Source of the DNA: Pseudomonadota bacterium
GTDB lineage: Bacteria > Desulfobacterota > Desulfovibrionia > Desulfovibrionales > Desulfovibrionaceae
Reading direction: 5' to 3'
DNA length: 64,000 nucleotides
Assembly (NCBI GenBank): GCA_018817515.1
Contig: JAHIUD010000032.1
Span: 1 to 64,000, forward strand
The position numbers and the translations under genes are program-made. Shown piece after piece: positions 1 to 9,176 of this stretch (positions within the stretch are counted from its first letter, which is position 1; the number at the start of each line of letters is the position of its first letter). The notes under the pieces are model-generated. The model saw only the letters and a program-made list of their open reading frames with translations, made no database searches and was not told the origin of the DNA.

Positions 1-101
1 AGGCGGGGGTACACCCGATCCCTTTCCGAACTCGGAAGTTAAGCCCGCCATCGCCGATGATACTACGGTTCTAATCGTGGGAAAGTAGGTCGCTGCCAGG
101 A
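1..101 (+). rRNA. rrf: 5S ribosomal RNA, 3' part (5' end outside window)
   Basis: The first 101 bases match the conserved body and 3' end of a bacterial 5S rRNA, including the CCGAACTCGGAAGTTAAG segment and the terminal GGTCGCTGCCAGG-type end. The 5' strand of helix I is missing, so roughly the first 15 bases lie before the window. Its position just before a strong terminator suggests it closes an rRNA operon whose 16S and 23S genes lie to the left. Confidence 0.93.
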
Positions 102-108
102 CTTTATT

Positions 109-141
109 TAAAAGGCTCCTTCGAAAGAGGGAGCCTTTTTC
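109..141 (+). terminator. Rho-independent terminator of the rRNA operon
   Basis: An inverted repeat AAAGGCTCC / GGGAGCCTTT with a short loop is followed by a run of T. It lies directly after the 5S rRNA and would end the rRNA transcript. Confidence 0.85.
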
Positions 142-214
142 ATTGGGTGCTTGGTCGTTCCTCGTTGACTCATCCAACGCTCAGGGGTAACATTCCTAGT
201 GGAGAACAGCCGCC

Positions 215-1396
215 TTGACTAGCAAAACGCCTCAATTAACGGAATATGCACCTGCCGTACGCGAACCGCTCGATGTCGTTCTTGGGCAGTTCCGCTCCTT
301 TGTCGGCACCCATTGCCGTGCCTTTTTCGATGCCTTGCCGACCATGGTCATGGCGCTCAACCGCTACCGGCAGGTGGTCTTCGCCAACCAGGCCATCGTC
401 ACCTTCCTCGGGCATAAAGCCGTGGAGGAGATGCTCGGGAGCAGGCCGGGCGAGGCCCTGGGGTGTATCAATGCCGATGCGTTCAGCGGCGGTTGTGGAA
501 CTTCCCGGCATTGCCGCGGGTGCGGTGCGACAAGAGCCATCCTTTCAGCCATCAACAAATTGGTTCCCGCCACTGGGGATTGCCACCTCCTGCGCCGGAT
601 AAGCACGGATATCGAAGGTCTTGATCTGCAGGTGAGCGCCTCTCCGTTTACCATTGATGGACAGGATTTTGTGCTCTTCTCCCTGACGGACGTTACACAC
701 GAGTCGCGTCGGCGCAGCATGGAGCGCATCTTTTTTCATGATGTGCTGAACCTTGCTGGAGGCATCAGCGGTTTGACTGAGATGCTTTCAGAGATGGTGC
801 CGCCCGAGGTGAAAGGCGAGTTTGAAATTTTACGCACCGCCACAAACAGTCTTGTGGACGAGGTGATGGCCCAAAGAGACATCGCCGCCGCAGAACTCAA
901 TGAGCTTAAACTCGTTGTCGATCGCCACGACACTCTCGATCTTCTGCGTAAGCTGCGCGGCTTTTATGCGCACTCTCCGGTGGCTCAGGGACGCATCATC
1001 GCCATCGACCCGGAGAGCAACAGCGTGACGGTCCGAACTGATGCGCGCCTGGTCCAGCGCGTGCTTGGCAACATGCTCAAGAATGCCCTGGAGGCCCTGC
1101 CCCTGGGGGGAACCGCTCTTCTCTCCTGCAAGGAAGAAAGTGAGCATGTCGTCTTTTCGGTGCAGAACCCTGGGCATATTCCGGAGGCCTTGCAGGACAA
1201 TATCTTTCATCGTACATTCAGCACAAAAGGATCTGGCCGCGGCATGGGCACCTACAGCATGCTCCTTCTTGCTGGGAGCTACCTAAACGGCACTGTCGGT
1301 TTTCGATCCAATGAGGTTGAGGGAACTGTGTTCTATCTGCGCATACCCAAGACGATTTCCACTGGGCAGGACGATGCCTCGTCCATCTCCGCCTAG
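215..1396 (+). CDS. PAS-domain sensor histidine kinase
   Basis: Predicted 393-residue cytoplasmic sensor kinase. Residues about 40-165 form a PAS-like sensor containing a Cys-rich stretch (C83, C94, C100, C103) of a kind seen in PAS kinases of anaerobes. The H-box-like segment FFHDVLNLAGG gives a candidate phospho-acceptor at H175. The catalytic ATPase domain follows, with an N-box (NMLKNALEAL) and a G-box (GSGRGMGTYS). No membrane segment is visible, so the signal is probably internal. The TTG start at 215 is supported by GGAGAA at 201-206. No response regulator lies next to it, so its partner is unknown. The following gene may be cotranscribed (33-base gap). Confidence 0.85.
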   Translation: MTSKTPQLTEYAPAVREPLDVVLGQFRSFVGTHCRAFFDALPTMVMALNRYRQVVFANQAIVTFLGHKAVEEMLGSRPGEALGCINADAFSGGCGTSRHCRGCGATRAILSAINKLVPATGDCHLLRRISTDIEGLDLQVSASPFTIDGQDFVLFSLTDVTHESRRRSMERIFFHDVLNLAGGISGLTEMLSEMVPPEVKGEFEILRTATNSLVDEVMAQRDIAAAELNELKLVVDRHDTLDLLRKLRGFYAHSPVAQGRIIAIDPESNSVTVRTDARLVQRVLGNMLKNALEALPLGGTALLSCKEESEHVVFSVQNPGHIPEALQDNIFHRTFSTKGSGRGMGTYSMLLLAGSYLNGTVGFRSNEVEGTVFYLRIPKTISTGQDDASSISA

Positions 1397-1429
1397 CCCC
1401 CCCCACAATCGTCTGAGGAGTCGATCGTA

Positions 1430-1996
1430 ATGCGTGATGCTGCTGCCGTCACTTTGTTCAGCGGTGGAGCCAAGGGCTCAGAAGCCGCCTTTGGTGCTGC
1501 TGCCGAAACCTTTGGAATCCACGAAGTCACCTTCACATTCGCTGGCAATGAACCCCAGCGCAGCCAGGGCCTGCGCGTGCTTTCCGACGAGGACCTGGCC
1601 CTGCGCGACGTCAGCGTGCAGTATGTTTCGCGCCTCATGGGCCGCAGCTATCCCAGCCATACGGACGAGCTGAGCTTCCGCAATCTATTGCAGTGCATCT
1701 GCTGGCAGGTGGCCTCCGGCAAGGAGGTCTTCGTGGTGGGGGAGATTTTGCCCGACAACACCGTCCGGGGCGGCACAGGCTGGGGAGCGGAATTTGCCAA
1801 GATTTGCAACAAGCCGCTCTTCGTCTTTGATCAGACCCAGGGCGATTGGTTTCGTTGGGACAAGACGCGCTGGATCCCGGCGCGCGGCGTAACCATCACC
1901 CGCGAAGCGTTCACCGGCACCGGCACCCGCTCCCTCACCGATTCCGGGCAAGCCGCCATCCTTGAACTTTTCGAGCGCAGCTTCTATCGTCGCTAG
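1430..1996 (+). CDS. SLOG/Rossmann-like protein of unknown function
   Basis: A 188-residue protein of uncertain function. It opens with FSGGAKGSEAAFG and later carries GGTGWGAEFAK and KPLFVFDQ. These Gly-rich loops recall the SLOG/YpsA/DprA superfamily of nucleotide or ligand-binding Rossmann folds. No signal peptide or membrane segment is seen. The ATG at 1430 follows a GAGGAG-type site (1415-1420). It lies 33 bases after the histidine kinase and may share its transcript. The family link is by motif only; the ligand is not known. Confidence 0.6.
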   Translation: MRDAAAVTLFSGGAKGSEAAFGAAAETFGIHEVTFTFAGNEPQRSQGLRVLSDEDLALRDVSVQYVSRLMGRSYPSHTDELSFRNLLQCICWQVASGKEVFVVGEILPDNTVRGGTGWGAEFAKICNKPLFVFDQTQGDWFRWDKTRWIPARGVTITREAFTGTGTRSLTDSGQAAILELFERSFYRR

Positions 1997-2010
1997 TCCG
2001 GCCCGACGCT

Positions 2011-3069
2011 TCAGTTCCGGCGCAGCCGAAGCCCCTCCACCAGGCCAAAGGCTCCGGCGAGCATCATGTCCCCGCCGGGCGCGGGGTATTCGACATCCAA
2101 GCCCTCCAACATTCCCCGGCGTGGGCCGAGCACCAGCGTTGGCGTAAAGCCCTGCGCGGCCTGTGGCAATTGCAGACGCAAGGTCCCGTGCCCCTGGTCG
2201 TCGAAAATCTCCTCGAATTCAAGTTCGCCCGAGCGGAAACGCGCCAACTGTGACCACAGCCGGTCCTTGTCCAGCAGGCCGGTATGGTGCTCATACACCC
2301 CCCAAATTCGGCCCTGGAACAGGAGGAAGGCGACGGTATGGCTGTTGCCGATGTTCACCAACGTCAACCCGCGCGTTTCGGCACGCTTGCGGATGGAAGG
2401 CTCAAAAAGTCCGCCCAGCACCGCCGCTGCTCCCGTATCAGCCACTGGACCCCCGCCGATGGAGCGTTGCAGATCCTTCAACCGTGTGAACTCCGGCGGC
2501 ACAATGTCGAACAGCAGGCTCTCGGGCTGGCCGTGTGCCTCATGCAGCAGTCGTTCCCAGAGCACGAAGCGCCCGCGCCGGTTGCTCCTGCCCGGATGGA
2601 ACCCGTGATCCTGGACGCAGGCCGTGATCAGGCCTGGCCACGGTAGCCCAAGGGCAGCCAGGGCCGCGCGCCAGAAGGCCGGGTCAAAGTCCGCGCAGAG
2701 CAGGGCCTCGGCCCCTTCCGGGCAGTCCGGGGTTATGACGTAGCCCTTGGCGCGCAGGGCGTCCAGGTCGTCGGCCAGGGAATAGGCCGCAGATTGCGTG
2801 AGTGATACCGGAAGCTTGGCCTCCAGGTGCGCACGAACCGCTCCTCCGAACCCTCCGCCCATGTTGCAGCCATGGAGGTGCAACGCGCGGCCACGGGCGG
2901 TGACTTCCCGGATGCGTTCGGCGAGCACGCGGGCCGGGGCGGGCAGCACCAGCTTCGGGCAGTTCTCCACCTCTCGTTCAGGGTAATACAGCAGCACATC
3001 CTGCGTGCCGGAGCCGATGTCGAGGCAGAGAGTGGGAGCGGGAATGGGAATGGGGGCCTTGTCGAACAT
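2011..3069 (-). CDS. DUF1786 family protein
   Basis: A 352-residue cytosolic protein with the N-terminal phosphate-loop-like motif LCLDIGSGTQDVLLY, as in sugar kinase/Hsp70/actin-fold proteins. Further motifs include HLHGCNMGGGFGG, CVQDHGFHPGRSNR and VNIGNSHTVAFL. This matches the DUF1786 family, sometimes labelled pyruvate formate-lyase activating enzyme-like without experimental support. It starts 13 bases after the stop of csaA on the same strand, so the two are probably cotranscribed. The Shine-Dalgarno site is weak. The biochemical role is unknown. Confidence 0.75.
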   Translation of the reverse strand: MFDKAPIPIPAPTLCLDIGSGTQDVLLYYPEREVENCPKLVLPAPARVLAERIREVTARGRALHLHGCNMGGGFGGAVRAHLEAKLPVSLTQSAAYSLADDLDALRAKGYVITPDCPEGAEALLCADFDPAFWRAALAALGLPWPGLITACVQDHGFHPGRSNRRGRFVLWERLLHEAHGQPESLLFDIVPPEFTRLKDLQRSIGGGPVADTGAAAVLGGLFEPSIRKRAETRGLTLVNIGNSHTVAFLLFQGRIWGVYEHHTGLLDKDRLWSQLARFRSGELEFEEIFDDQGHGTLRLQLPQAAQGFTPTLVLGPRRGMLEGLDVEYPAPGGDMMLAGAFGLVEGLRLRRN

Positions 3070-3082
3070 TTACAGCTGCTCG

Positions 3083-3436
3083 CTAGTGGATGCGCTCACC
3101 ATCGGGCGCATAGGCGTCCGGGGCGAGCAGGGTGATTGAACCATTCTGAGTGGCGGCGCCAAGCACTAGGACTTCGGAGCGAAACCCCGCCACCTTGCGC
3201 GGCGGGAAGTTCACCACGGCCACCACCTGCCGACCCACAAGCTCCTCGGGCTGGTAGAGCTCCGTAATCTGCGCGCTGGATTGGCGGACACCAAGCTCGC
3301 CAAAATCGATCCAGAGCTTGTAGGCTGGCTTTTTGGCCTCGGGAAAACCCTCGGCGCGGATTACAGTGCCCACGCGAATGTCGATGCGGAAGAAGTCGTC
3401 AACGGAGACGTTGTCCGGGGCTTGCGGCAGTTGCAT
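3083..3436 (-). CDS. csaA: CsaA-type tRNA-binding / export chaperone protein
   Basis: A 117-residue protein consisting of one OB-fold EMAP/tRNA-binding domain. Visible motifs are FFRIDIRVGTV near the N-terminus, KPAYKLWIDFGELG, SSAQIT, VVAVVNFPPRKV and a C-terminal SEVLVLGA. CsaA proteins are described as dimeric export-related chaperones that resemble the tRNA-binding domain of aminoacyl-tRNA synthetases. The chosen ATG at 3436 is preceded by GAGGA at suitable spacing. A longer reading frame reaches 3517, but the extra residues are not typical of the family. It is transcribed towards the DUF1786 gene. Confidence 0.88.
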   Translation of the reverse strand: MQLPQAPDNVSVDDFFRIDIRVGTVIRAEGFPEAKKPAYKLWIDFGELGVRQSSAQITELYQPEELVGRQVVAVVNFPPRKVAGFRSEVLVLGAATQNGSITLLAPDAYAPDGERIH

Positions 3437-3515
3437 ATATTCCTCATGATGACAGGCGGTTTCGTACATGGTACACGCTTCATGGCCGGGCAGGCAAGCC
3501 CTGCCGGGAGCATGC

Positions 3516-4379
3516 ATGCGTTTTCTCTACTCTTTCGCCTTCATCGTCGTTGCCGTACCGGTCTTTTCCTACGCCATTTTCCTTGTGGAGAACGGCCGGG
3601 CAGGGTTGTTGCCGCGCGTGCGCGGACTCTGCGGCGGCAGGCTGGTCCTTCCGCTCGTGCGCGCAGCCTGCAACTCCGCCTGGAGCATCGGGCTTGTGAT
3701 CCTGGCCTATCCGCTGGGCTGGCTGCCGAAGCGCAGCCCGCGTCCTTCCGGGCCGGGCGGTCTGCCCCCGGTGATCCTGACCCACGGTCTTTACCACAAC
3801 GCCTCGGCCTGGTTCCTGTTCCGGCGGCGGCTCGCCCGCTGCGGGTTTGCTGATGTTCGCACCTACGCCTATGCCAGCTTTTTCCAGTCATATGAGGATA
3901 TTGTGGAGGGGCTGGTGCAGACGGTGCAACGAGCGGCAGCAGAATCGCCGACAGGTAGGGTGCTGCTGGTTGGACACAGCCTGGGCGGCATGGTGATCCG
4001 TTCCGCTTGCGTCAGTGAGGGAGTGTGCGGGCGCGTGGCCGCAATCGTGACCCTTGGGACGCCGCATCAAGGCAGCAATCTGGCCGGGACCTTGGCTCTG
4101 GGGCTGCTGGGCCGTGGGTTGCGCCAGGGAGGGGAAGTGCTGGCCAGCGTCCGCGGAAAGCCAGTCTGCCCTGGGCCGGCCTTGAGCCTGTACTCGCCCG
4201 TTGACAGCATGGTGCTGCCCCTTACCGGCTCGCTTCTTGAGGAACGTGAAAAGTGCGCAGGCTGGCTGGAAATATGCCTGCCGCCCACGAGTCATGTGGG
4301 CATGCTGTATGACAGCCGGGTGGTGGAGTTGAGTGCGGAATTTCTGCTGCGGGCTGCTAGCCGTCCAGCATCTCCATGA
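3516..4379 (+). CDS. Alpha/beta hydrolase, lipase-like, membrane-anchored
   Basis: A 287-residue alpha/beta-hydrolase-fold protein. Two hydrophobic segments lie near the N-terminus (about residues 4-25 and 58-78). They are followed by the oxyanion-region motif ILTHGLYHNASAW and the nucleophile elbow GHSLGGM, with catalytic serine near residue 155. A later Asp (VDSMV) and His (TSHVG) could complete the triad. This fits an esterase or lipase tethered to the inner membrane. The ATG at 3516 follows GGGAG at 3506-3510; an upstream ATG at 3468 lacks support. Its 3' end overlaps the convergent response-regulator gene by 23 bases. The substrate is unknown. Confidence 0.75.
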   Translation: MRFLYSFAFIVVAVPVFSYAIFLVENGRAGLLPRVRGLCGGRLVLPLVRAACNSAWSIGLVILAYPLGWLPKRSPRPSGPGGLPPVILTHGLYHNASAWFLFRRRLARCGFADVRTYAYASFFQSYEDIVEGLVQTVQRAAAESPTGRVLLVGHSLGGMVIRSACVSEGVCGRVAAIVTLGTPHQGSNLAGTLALGLLGRGLRQGGEVLASVRGKPVCPGPALSLYSPVDSMVLPLTGSLLEEREKCAGWLEICLPPTSHVGMLYDSRVVELSAEFLLRAASRPASP

Positions 4380-5943
4380 GCTTGGCCCGGAGCGCGTCGG
4401 GCTTGAAGGGCTTGGTCAGAAACGCCGTGACTCCGGTCTTGGAGGCCATCTCGCGCTGGGTGCCTTCGGACTCGGTGGTGACCATGAGAATGGGCACGTC
4501 CTCGTAGCCTAGCGCGCCGCGCAGCTTGCCCACCAACTCCATGCCGTCCATGACGGGCATGTTCATGTCCGTGATGACAACATCGGCGAATTCACCGGCC
4601 TCGACAAAGGCGAAGGCCTCCTGCCCGTTGGCGGCCATGAGCGGCTCAAAGCCAAGCTCGGTGAGGATGCTGCGGTATAGCGCCAGCATGGACTTGGAGT
4701 CGTCTGCAGCCAGGGCCTTGCGGGTGGCGGTCTTGGCCTTGGGCAGGCTCAGGGCGTCGGCCTTGGAGCGGTCCGTTCCGATTTCGTCCAGGCGCGTGGC
4801 GAAGTCGCCCAAGATTTCGGAGTCCTGGGACTTCCGCAGCTCGACCATGAGCGCATTGCCGACGTTCTCGTCCTTGTAGAGCTCTTGGAAAAGGCGCAGG
4901 GCGCGCGAGGCGATGACCGCGTGGGCGATGCGCGAGCTGCGCTCGTCGCCTGCGGCGATGCGCTCGGAGATGGTCTTGAGGATGCCGGGCGCTGCGTGGC
5001 GCTCCAGGCCTGTGACGACCGACATGAGGATGAGCTCGTCGGTCTCCATGAGGCCGTCCACCAGGCAGACCAGGCCCTTCAGGGTGCCGATGCGGCCAAG
5101 GGCCTCGAAAGCTGCGTAACGCACGTTGGGGTCGGTGAAGTAGCCCTTGTCAAAGCCCTGCACCAGGCCGTCCGCGCCCTTGCGCGAGCCGATGAAGCCC
5201 ACGATGTTGCTGGCCAGGATGCGTTGGTCCACATCGCCGTTGCCGTAGAGCGGCTCAAGGTGGGGGATGGCGGCCTCGCCCAGGCGCACTAGGGCGTCGG
5301 TGATGATCCTGCGCGCCGTGGGGTTTTTGTGGTGCACGTTGGAGGCAAGAAAAGCGATGGTCTCCGGGGTGGCCATGGCCGCCAGGGCGTCGATGGCTTT
5401 CCAGGTGGTGATGTCGCACTGGTCATATGTCTGCGCGGCGTCCGTCGCCTCCACCGCGGCCTTGAGGAAGACAACGGCCTGCGCGTCGGCATAGGCTCCG
5501 GCCATCTCCATGGCCAGGGCGGCCAGCAGGGCGTCCTCGTGTCCCAGGAAGGCGCGGAATACGCTGGCGCCGTCGACGGGATGGATCTTGGCCAAGGCAG
5601 CCAGGATCTCGGCCAGGCGATCCGTGTCCGTCTCATCCTCGGCCATTTCCGAGAGGGGCTCGGCCGCGTCCGGGAAGGCGTATTCTCCAGCGGTGCGGAT
5701 GCACAGGGTGCGGAAAGCGGGGTTCTGGCTGTGCAGTCCATTGATGACGGCGTCTTCATTGGCTCCAAGGACTGCGTTCAGGGCGTTGACGACCATGTAG
5801 TCCACGCCGGTGTCGCCCGTGGGTTTCTCGAAGAGATCAAGCAAGCCGGGCAAGGAGCTTGAATCCCTGCTGCCCGCGATTTCGTTCAGGATGGTGACCT
5901 GTTCGAGAAAATCCTTGTCGTGAAACCCATCAAGCTTGCTCAT
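4357..5943 (-). CDS. HEAT-repeat protein with C-terminal response-regulator receiver domain
   Basis: A 528-residue fusion. Residues 1 to about 390 are alpha-helical HEAT-like repeats, recognised by recurrent units such as NVRYAAFEALGRIG and NPTARRIITDALVRLG. Residues about 405-528 form a CheY-like receiver domain with the acidic pair in ALAADDSKSM, the phospho-acceptor Asp in VITDMNMPVMDG, the Thr of MVTTES and the Lys of LTKPFKP. No DNA-binding or enzymatic output domain is present, so phosphorylation probably changes protein-protein contacts. A GGGGGAGAG site precedes the ATG. The gene starts 47 bases after the upstream cheX stop and likely shares its operon. Confidence 0.85.
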   Translation of the reverse strand: MSKLDGFHDKDFLEQVTILNEIAGSRDSSSLPGLLDLFEKPTGDTGVDYMVVNALNAVLGANEDAVINGLHSQNPAFRTLCIRTAGEYAFPDAAEPLSEMAEDETDTDRLAEILAALAKIHPVDGASVFRAFLGHEDALLAALAMEMAGAYADAQAVVFLKAAVEATDAAQTYDQCDITTWKAIDALAAMATPETIAFLASNVHHKNPTARRIITDALVRLGEAAIPHLEPLYGNGDVDQRILASNIVGFIGSRKGADGLVQGFDKGYFTDPNVRYAAFEALGRIGTLKGLVCLVDGLMETDELILMSVVTGLERHAAPGILKTISERIAAGDERSSRIAHAVIASRALRLFQELYKDENVGNALMVELRKSQDSEILGDFATRLDEIGTDRSKADALSLPKAKTATRKALAADDSKSMLALYRSILTELGFEPLMAANGQEAFAFVEAGEFADVVITDMNMPVMDGMELVGKLRGALGYEDVPILMVTTESEGTQREMASKTGVTAFLTKPFKPDALRAKLMEMLDG

Positions 5944-5990
5944 CTCTCCCCCATCGACGTGCTTCGTGAGACGTTTGCGGCGCTGCGTAT

Positions 5991-6452
5991 CTACTCGAAA
6001 CAGAACTCGATGGTGAAAGTGCCAGCATCGGTCTCAAAGGGGATGGCCATGATGGGGGATTTGGACATGTGCGAAATGCTGTGGTTGTCACCCATGATAA
6101 CCGTTGGCGTTGATCCCTGGAATACAAGGCCTTTCTCGGAAAGACCGGCGCGTGCCTGCCCGGAAACCATGTTTGTGATTTCGCCAACGGCGTCCTTCAC
6201 GTCCGAGATGATGTCCTGAATGTCATCTCCCAGCATGTTCTTGACCATGGCCACGGCGCAGGCTTTGCTGAACGAAATGGAAACGCTGCCCTTCTTGCCG
6301 TCGCCAGTGAGGCCCACAAGTCCGGTCACGTCGCCAGTGGCGATGGAGTTCTTCTTGACGAAGGGTTTACCAGGCCGCGGTGTGATGAAGGCCATGGTGC
6401 CGATGACATCCATAGCGGCCTTGACGAAGGGCTTTGCCAGTTCCACGTCCAT
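5991..6452 (-). CDS. cheX: CheX-family chemotaxis phosphatase
   Basis: A 153-residue CheX/CheC-like protein. Residues near 100-115 (DAVGEITNMVSGQAR) carry the E-x2-N catalytic signature of this phosphatase family, which removes the phosphate from CheY-type receiver domains. The start at 6452 was chosen because AAGGAG lies 9 bases upstream; the longer frame to 6515 has no comparable site. It is followed by the HEAT-receiver fusion on the same strand, which makes that receiver domain a plausible substrate (inference from neighbourhood). Confidence 0.87.
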   Translation of the reverse strand: MDVELAKPFVKAAMDVIGTMAFITPRPGKPFVKKNSIATGDVTGLVGLTGDGKKGSVSISFSKACAVAMVKNMLGDDIQDIISDVKDAVGEITNMVSGQARAGLSEKGLVFQGSTPTVIMGDNHSISHMSKSPIMAIPFETDAGTFTIEFCFE

Positions 6453-6659
6453 GCGCAGGGTCTCCTTAAGCGTGATCACGGCCAGGCGGGTATCCTTTGA
6501 AAATACCTGGCGCATGTAGGGGTTAACTTGTGCTTGGCTGCTGTTGTCAACATACCAAGAGCGTGCAGTTTTTTAGTACGTTCTTCCTCTAGGCCGGTCA
6601 AGAACTTTGGAAAAGTAAGCTTGATCTTAAGTGGTATTCACATGTTGATGGGGTGTGTT

Positions 6660-7346
6660 CTACCCGAATACCAGTGTGAGAACCACCACGACCAGTAAGG
6701 AAGGCAACAGGTTGGAGAGGTTGATGCGCTTGATGTCCAGCAGGGTGATGCCGATGCCCAGGATCAAGAGGCCGCCGGTGGCGGTCAACTGGCTGATGAC
6801 AAGCGGCGAGAAGTGCTCCTGAAACATGCCTGCGAAAACGGTCAAGCCGCCCTGGTAGAGTAGCACTGGTATGAACGAGTAGAGCACGCCGGAGCCGTAG
6901 GTCGCGGCCAAGGCCACGGAAGCGAAACCGTCCAGGATGCTTTTGGTGTAGAGTACCGTGGCGTCGCCGCGGATGCCCTCGTCAAAGGAGCCCACGATGG
7001 CCATGGCGCCGATGCAGAAGATGAGAGAGGCGGTTATCAGGCCTTCTGTGAAGTCCGGGTTGGCCGAGCGCAGGGTCGCCTTGGCGCGTTCGCCAAACGC
7101 CTCGAACATCTGGTCCAGACGTAGCGCTTCGCCCAGCAGCCCGCCAAGCAGGATGCTGAAGATGAGGATGAGCGGGTTCTTCACGGTTAGCGCCATCTGC
7201 AGGCCGATCAAAAGTACGCAAAGGCCCAGACCCTGGAAAACGATGCGCCGGAAGCGCTCTGGAAAGCGGCCATGCAGGGCCATGCCGACAGCGCTTCCGA
7301 GTATGATTGCGGCGGCGTTGACCAGCGCGCCGGAGGGCAGGACCAT
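6660..7346 (-). CDS. DUF554 family integral membrane protein
   Basis: A 228-residue protein with about seven hydrophobic helices, consistent with the DUF554 (YqgA-like) membrane family. Conserved features include the Gly/Ala-rich N-terminus (GALVNAAAIILGSAVG), ILLGGLLGEALRLD and the ASLIFCIGAMAIVGS segment. The role of the family is not established; transport has been suggested. The ATG at 7346 follows ATGAGGAGACGCA, giving a good GAGGAG site. It appears monocistronic and divergent from tRNA-Leu. Confidence 0.85.
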   Translation of the reverse strand: MVLPSGALVNAAAIILGSAVGMALHGRFPERFRRIVFQGLGLCVLLIGLQMALTVKNPLILIFSILLGGLLGEALRLDQMFEAFGERAKATLRSANPDFTEGLITASLIFCIGAMAIVGSFDEGIRGDATVLYTKSILDGFASVALAATYGSGVLYSFIPVLLYQGGLTVFAGMFQEHFSPLVISQLTATGGLLILGIGITLLDIKRINLSNLLPSLLVVVVLTLVFG

Positions 7347-7466
7347 TGCGTCTCCTCATGGGAATGTGTGTGCAAACGAAGGCGAGGGCTAGCACGCCGA
7401 CCCCTGGGTGGCAAGTCCTGCATCCTTGACAGCGGAGGTCGGTTCTCCTATGAATTCCAATCTCGT

Positions 7467-7553
7467 GCCGGGATGGCGGAATTGGTAGACGCAGTGGACT
7501 CAAAATCCACCGGTCGCAAGGCCTTGGGGGTTCGATTCCCCCTCCCGGTACCA
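7467..7553 (+). tRNA. tRNA-Leu (anticodon CAA)
   Basis: An 87-base class II tRNA including an encoded CCA end. The acceptor stem is GCCGGGA / TCCCGGT with discriminator A. The anticodon arm is GTGGA-loop-TCCAC with CAA at 7501-7503. A long variable arm follows, as expected for tRNA-Leu. Confidence 0.95.
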
Positions 7554-7563
7554 CAAGAATGAC

Positions 7564-7602
7564 AGCGGCTTTCAGGCGATGCCTGGAGGCCGCTTTGCTT
7601 TC
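7564..7602 (+). terminator. Probable terminator after tRNA-Leu
   Basis: A composite hairpin (AGCGGC with GCCGCT outside, CAGGC/GCCTG inside) is followed by TTTGCTTTC. The T tract is interrupted, so efficiency is uncertain. Confidence 0.6.
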
Positions 7603-8080
7603 TGTTCGGCGCATTGCTCCAGCTTGCTCAACATCTCTTAAGCTGCTATTGGAATATAATTATACAGGTGGAGTCAAAATTAATTCCACTCTGTGGCTTT
7701 GCTTGAAGATGCTTATTGAACGTCTTGAATCATATTGATGCAGCAATGCCACAAGAGGCGGTGCAGGTGCTGCGCCAACATCTGGATTTTTTGTGACGCT
7801 CAACAAGGCAGCATCTTTCAACTCGCATTGATATCCGCTTGTTCTGCGACCAGCCAGATGGCATGGCCATGTTTCGCATTACGCCTCCCGAGTGCTGCAG
7901 CGATGCTGGCACGTCCCCTGCACAACCCCACGCATGACAGCGGAACTCCAGGCTCAGCATACTTTTCAATACAATTTCCTGGAAAATCGGAGCAATCATC
8001 CAGGAGATCAGGACTCCGGCGACATTTCAGCCGACATTTTTCCTTGCTCAACACCACTCCGTGTCCCTTTGGAGGGTATC
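7603..8080 (+). other. Long intergenic region upstream of the mscS-treS-ots operon
   Basis: A 478-base stretch with no convincing gene. The part near 7640-7700 is much richer in A+T than its surroundings and contains a TATAAT-like hexamer near 7655 and a short GTGGA/TCCAC inverted repeat. An open frame runs into mscS from 7892, but it lacks a ribosome site and reads as non-protein-like sequence. The region most likely holds the promoter and regulatory sites of the osmoprotection operon. Confidence 0.5.
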
Positions 8081-9176
8081 ATGTCCATACGGCCCGATCC
8101 GCCACTTGAGCTATTCTTCACCTTGGCACTGCCTTTGGGCTTCATCCTTGCCGGGCTGGTTGCCCACGCAGTGCTTTTGCGCATCCTGCGGCTCATGGCC
8201 AAAAGACAGGGCGAAGAATTCTGGGTCGTGGCGCTTAACCTGGTAAAGGGCCCCACGGGCTTTGCGGCTGCGCTGCTTGGCCTGGACATAGGGCTTGCAG
8301 GCATCGACGTTCAGGCCCTGGCCCTGCCTGTAAACATCATTGACCTGGCGCATAAGCTCCACGCGCTTGCCTGGATAACGGTCTTCGCCTGGGCGGTGTT
8401 GGCCAGTGGCGGCATACTCGCCCAGTGGTTCCAGCGTTCAAACGACATCCTCTCCGATGACAATCTGCGCGCGCGCAAGATTATCACCCAGGTGCGCATG
8501 TTCCGCCGGGTGTTCTCGGTCATCGTGCTCGTGGTGTCCCTGGCCGCGACGCTCATGGTTTTTGATGTCACACGCAACATTGGCGCAAGCGTTCTGGCCT
8601 CGGCAGGCATCGCCGGAGCCGTGGCCGGCTTGTCGGCCCAGAAGTTTTTGTCCACCATTTTCGCCGGGATGCAGATCGCTATCACCCAGCCCATACGCTT
8701 GGACGACGTGGTGGTGGTGGAAGGCGAGTGGGGGAGGGTGGAGGAGATCACCCTGACCTACGTCGTGGTGCGCATCTGGGACCAACGCCGCCTTGTGGTG
8801 CCGGTCATGTACTTCCTCGACAAGCCCATACAGAACTGGACGCGCTCCTCGGCGGAGATTCTGGGCAGCGTGTTCCTCTGCGTCGACTACCGGGCTCCTG
8901 TGGCCGAGCTGCGCTCCGAATTGGAACGGCTTTGCCGTGAAGAAGCCGGTGAGCTTTGGGATGGCCGTGTCTGTGGTCTCCAGGTCACGGATTCCGGCCC
9001 GGCCACTGTGACTTTGCGCGCCCTGGTCAGCTCTGCGGGTTCTTCACGCAACTGGGACCTGCGTTGTCTGGTGCGCGAGCGATTGGTGTGTTACATTCAA
9101 GAAAAGCATCCTGACATACTGCCCCTGACGCGAATCTCTTTTGACAAGTCAGGGCCTGAAGAATCCAAGGAAATGA

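Noticed and set aside
7735-8109. Open frames in the region upstream of mscS
   Set aside because: They have no ribosome site, low-complexity Cys/Ser/Arg composition and no match to a known domain.
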